Assembly: GCA_024640305.1 (NCBI GenBank) | Contig: JAHEFG010000009.1 | Coordinates: forward strand, 40,394 to 104,393 | Length of the DNA: 64,000 nucleotides | From: Gammaproteobacteria bacterium | Lineage (GTDB): Bacteria; Pseudomonadota; Gammaproteobacteria; Steroidobacterales; Woeseiaceae | Direction of reading: 5' to 3' | In this document: one piece after another, positions 63,765 to 64,000 of the stretch | Layout: each line of letters opens with the position of its first letter | Numbering within the stretch: position 1 is the stretch's first letter | The notes under the pieces: model-generated | The model's input: the letters and a program-made list of their open reading frames with translations, nothing else | What the model was told of the DNA's origin: nothing | The model's database searches: none | Translations under genes and position numbers: made by a program

Positions 63765-64000
63765 TGCGGTGCTCCGGACTCTGCTTTTAGATTCAATTGA
63801 GTCTACGGTGTACACGACCAGACGCCGTGACCACGCTCACAAAAAACGTGGTGCGTGGAGATTCGTTTATTCACTGATTGCCAGCAAAAACGACATCGTT
63901 TTTTCTTATGTCAAATACATTTTTAGTGACCGGCATGAAGGTATTGCATATACTGTTTGTCGGTAAAAAAATAATAAGAACGATAAACAAAAATGGGGAA

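Noticed and set aside
63694..63966. A plus-strand open frame of 90 codons at the right edge
   Set aside because: It overlaps the start and signal peptide of the divergent lipoprotein gene and has an Arg- and Lys-rich, motif-free translation.

Overview
The window looks like a chromosomal segment of a marine, sulfur-oxidising gammaproteobacterium. It has moderate GC, about 50 tightly packed genes, many outer-membrane and lipoprotein genes, a Na+-pumping oxaloacetate decarboxylase, and a lipoate-dependent sulfur-oxidation (sHdr) operon. A Woeseiaceae-like or Chromatiales-related lineage is my guess; no rRNA or marker gene here settles it. I see no tRNA, rRNA, CRISPR array, insertion sequence or prophage, and no gap over 300 bases without a gene.

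Positions 60-13749 are a sulfur-oxidation island. A DsrE3-like sulfur carrier is followed by the sHdr set C1-B1-A-H-C2-B2, a small unknown gene and the lipoate-binding protein LbpA. Next come an ArsR-type regulator with the two cysteines of the persulfide-sensing SqrR/BigR/sHdrR group, a FadL-type porin, a secreted DUF302-like protein and a cysteine-desulfurase-like PLP enzyme. Converging on these is a DsrMK/HdrDE-like pair (cytochrome b plus FeS/CCG protein) that could link the pathway to quinones. A TauE-type exporter, which could carry sulfite, lies at 15707.

Positions 13923-26603 hold a membrane TolB/TPR protein, an FMN 2-hydroxyacid dehydrogenase, a dihaem lipoprotein with a glucose/sorbosone dehydrogenase-type domain, a DUF4124 protein, the oadGAB genes, and an NtrY/NtrC-type two-component system. 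The latter is divergent from an adaptor/ATPase/permease ABC operon (26838-31280) that has a near-perfect sigma-54 promoter and two upstream dyads 21 bp apart.

Positions 31291-38260 contain a four-gene minus-strand operon (omega-transaminase, mmsA, MBL-fold hydrolase, M20 dipeptidase) that suggests beta-alanine or beta-alanyl-dipeptide breakdown. A divergent XRE-cupin regulator with an operator-like dyad and an ilvE gene follow. Positions 38264-45858 are housekeeping: hemN, heme A synthase, a cold-shock protein, two small conserved proteins, acetoacetyl-CoA synthetase and glycerol kinase.

Positions 45851-59970 are the most unusual part: eleven co-directional genes. They encode a zinc-ribbon Ser/Thr kinase, a PP2C phosphatase, two lipoproteins, a membrane Ser/Thr kinase with TPRs, an FHA-PEGA-pseudo-FGE membrane protein, a small acidic secreted protein, a MotA/TolQ/ExbB-type channel protein, an Hsp70-like/FHA fusion, and two membrane-anchored VWA proteins. 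The single transmembrane helix of each VWA protein carries an aspartate placed like the proton-relay aspartate of ExbD/TolR. I read this as a candidate phosphorylation-controlled, proton-driven envelope machine that I cannot match to a named system. The window closes with an OmpA-like protein, a PLP ammonia-lyase, an orphan ParA-like ATPase and a secreted lipoprotein.
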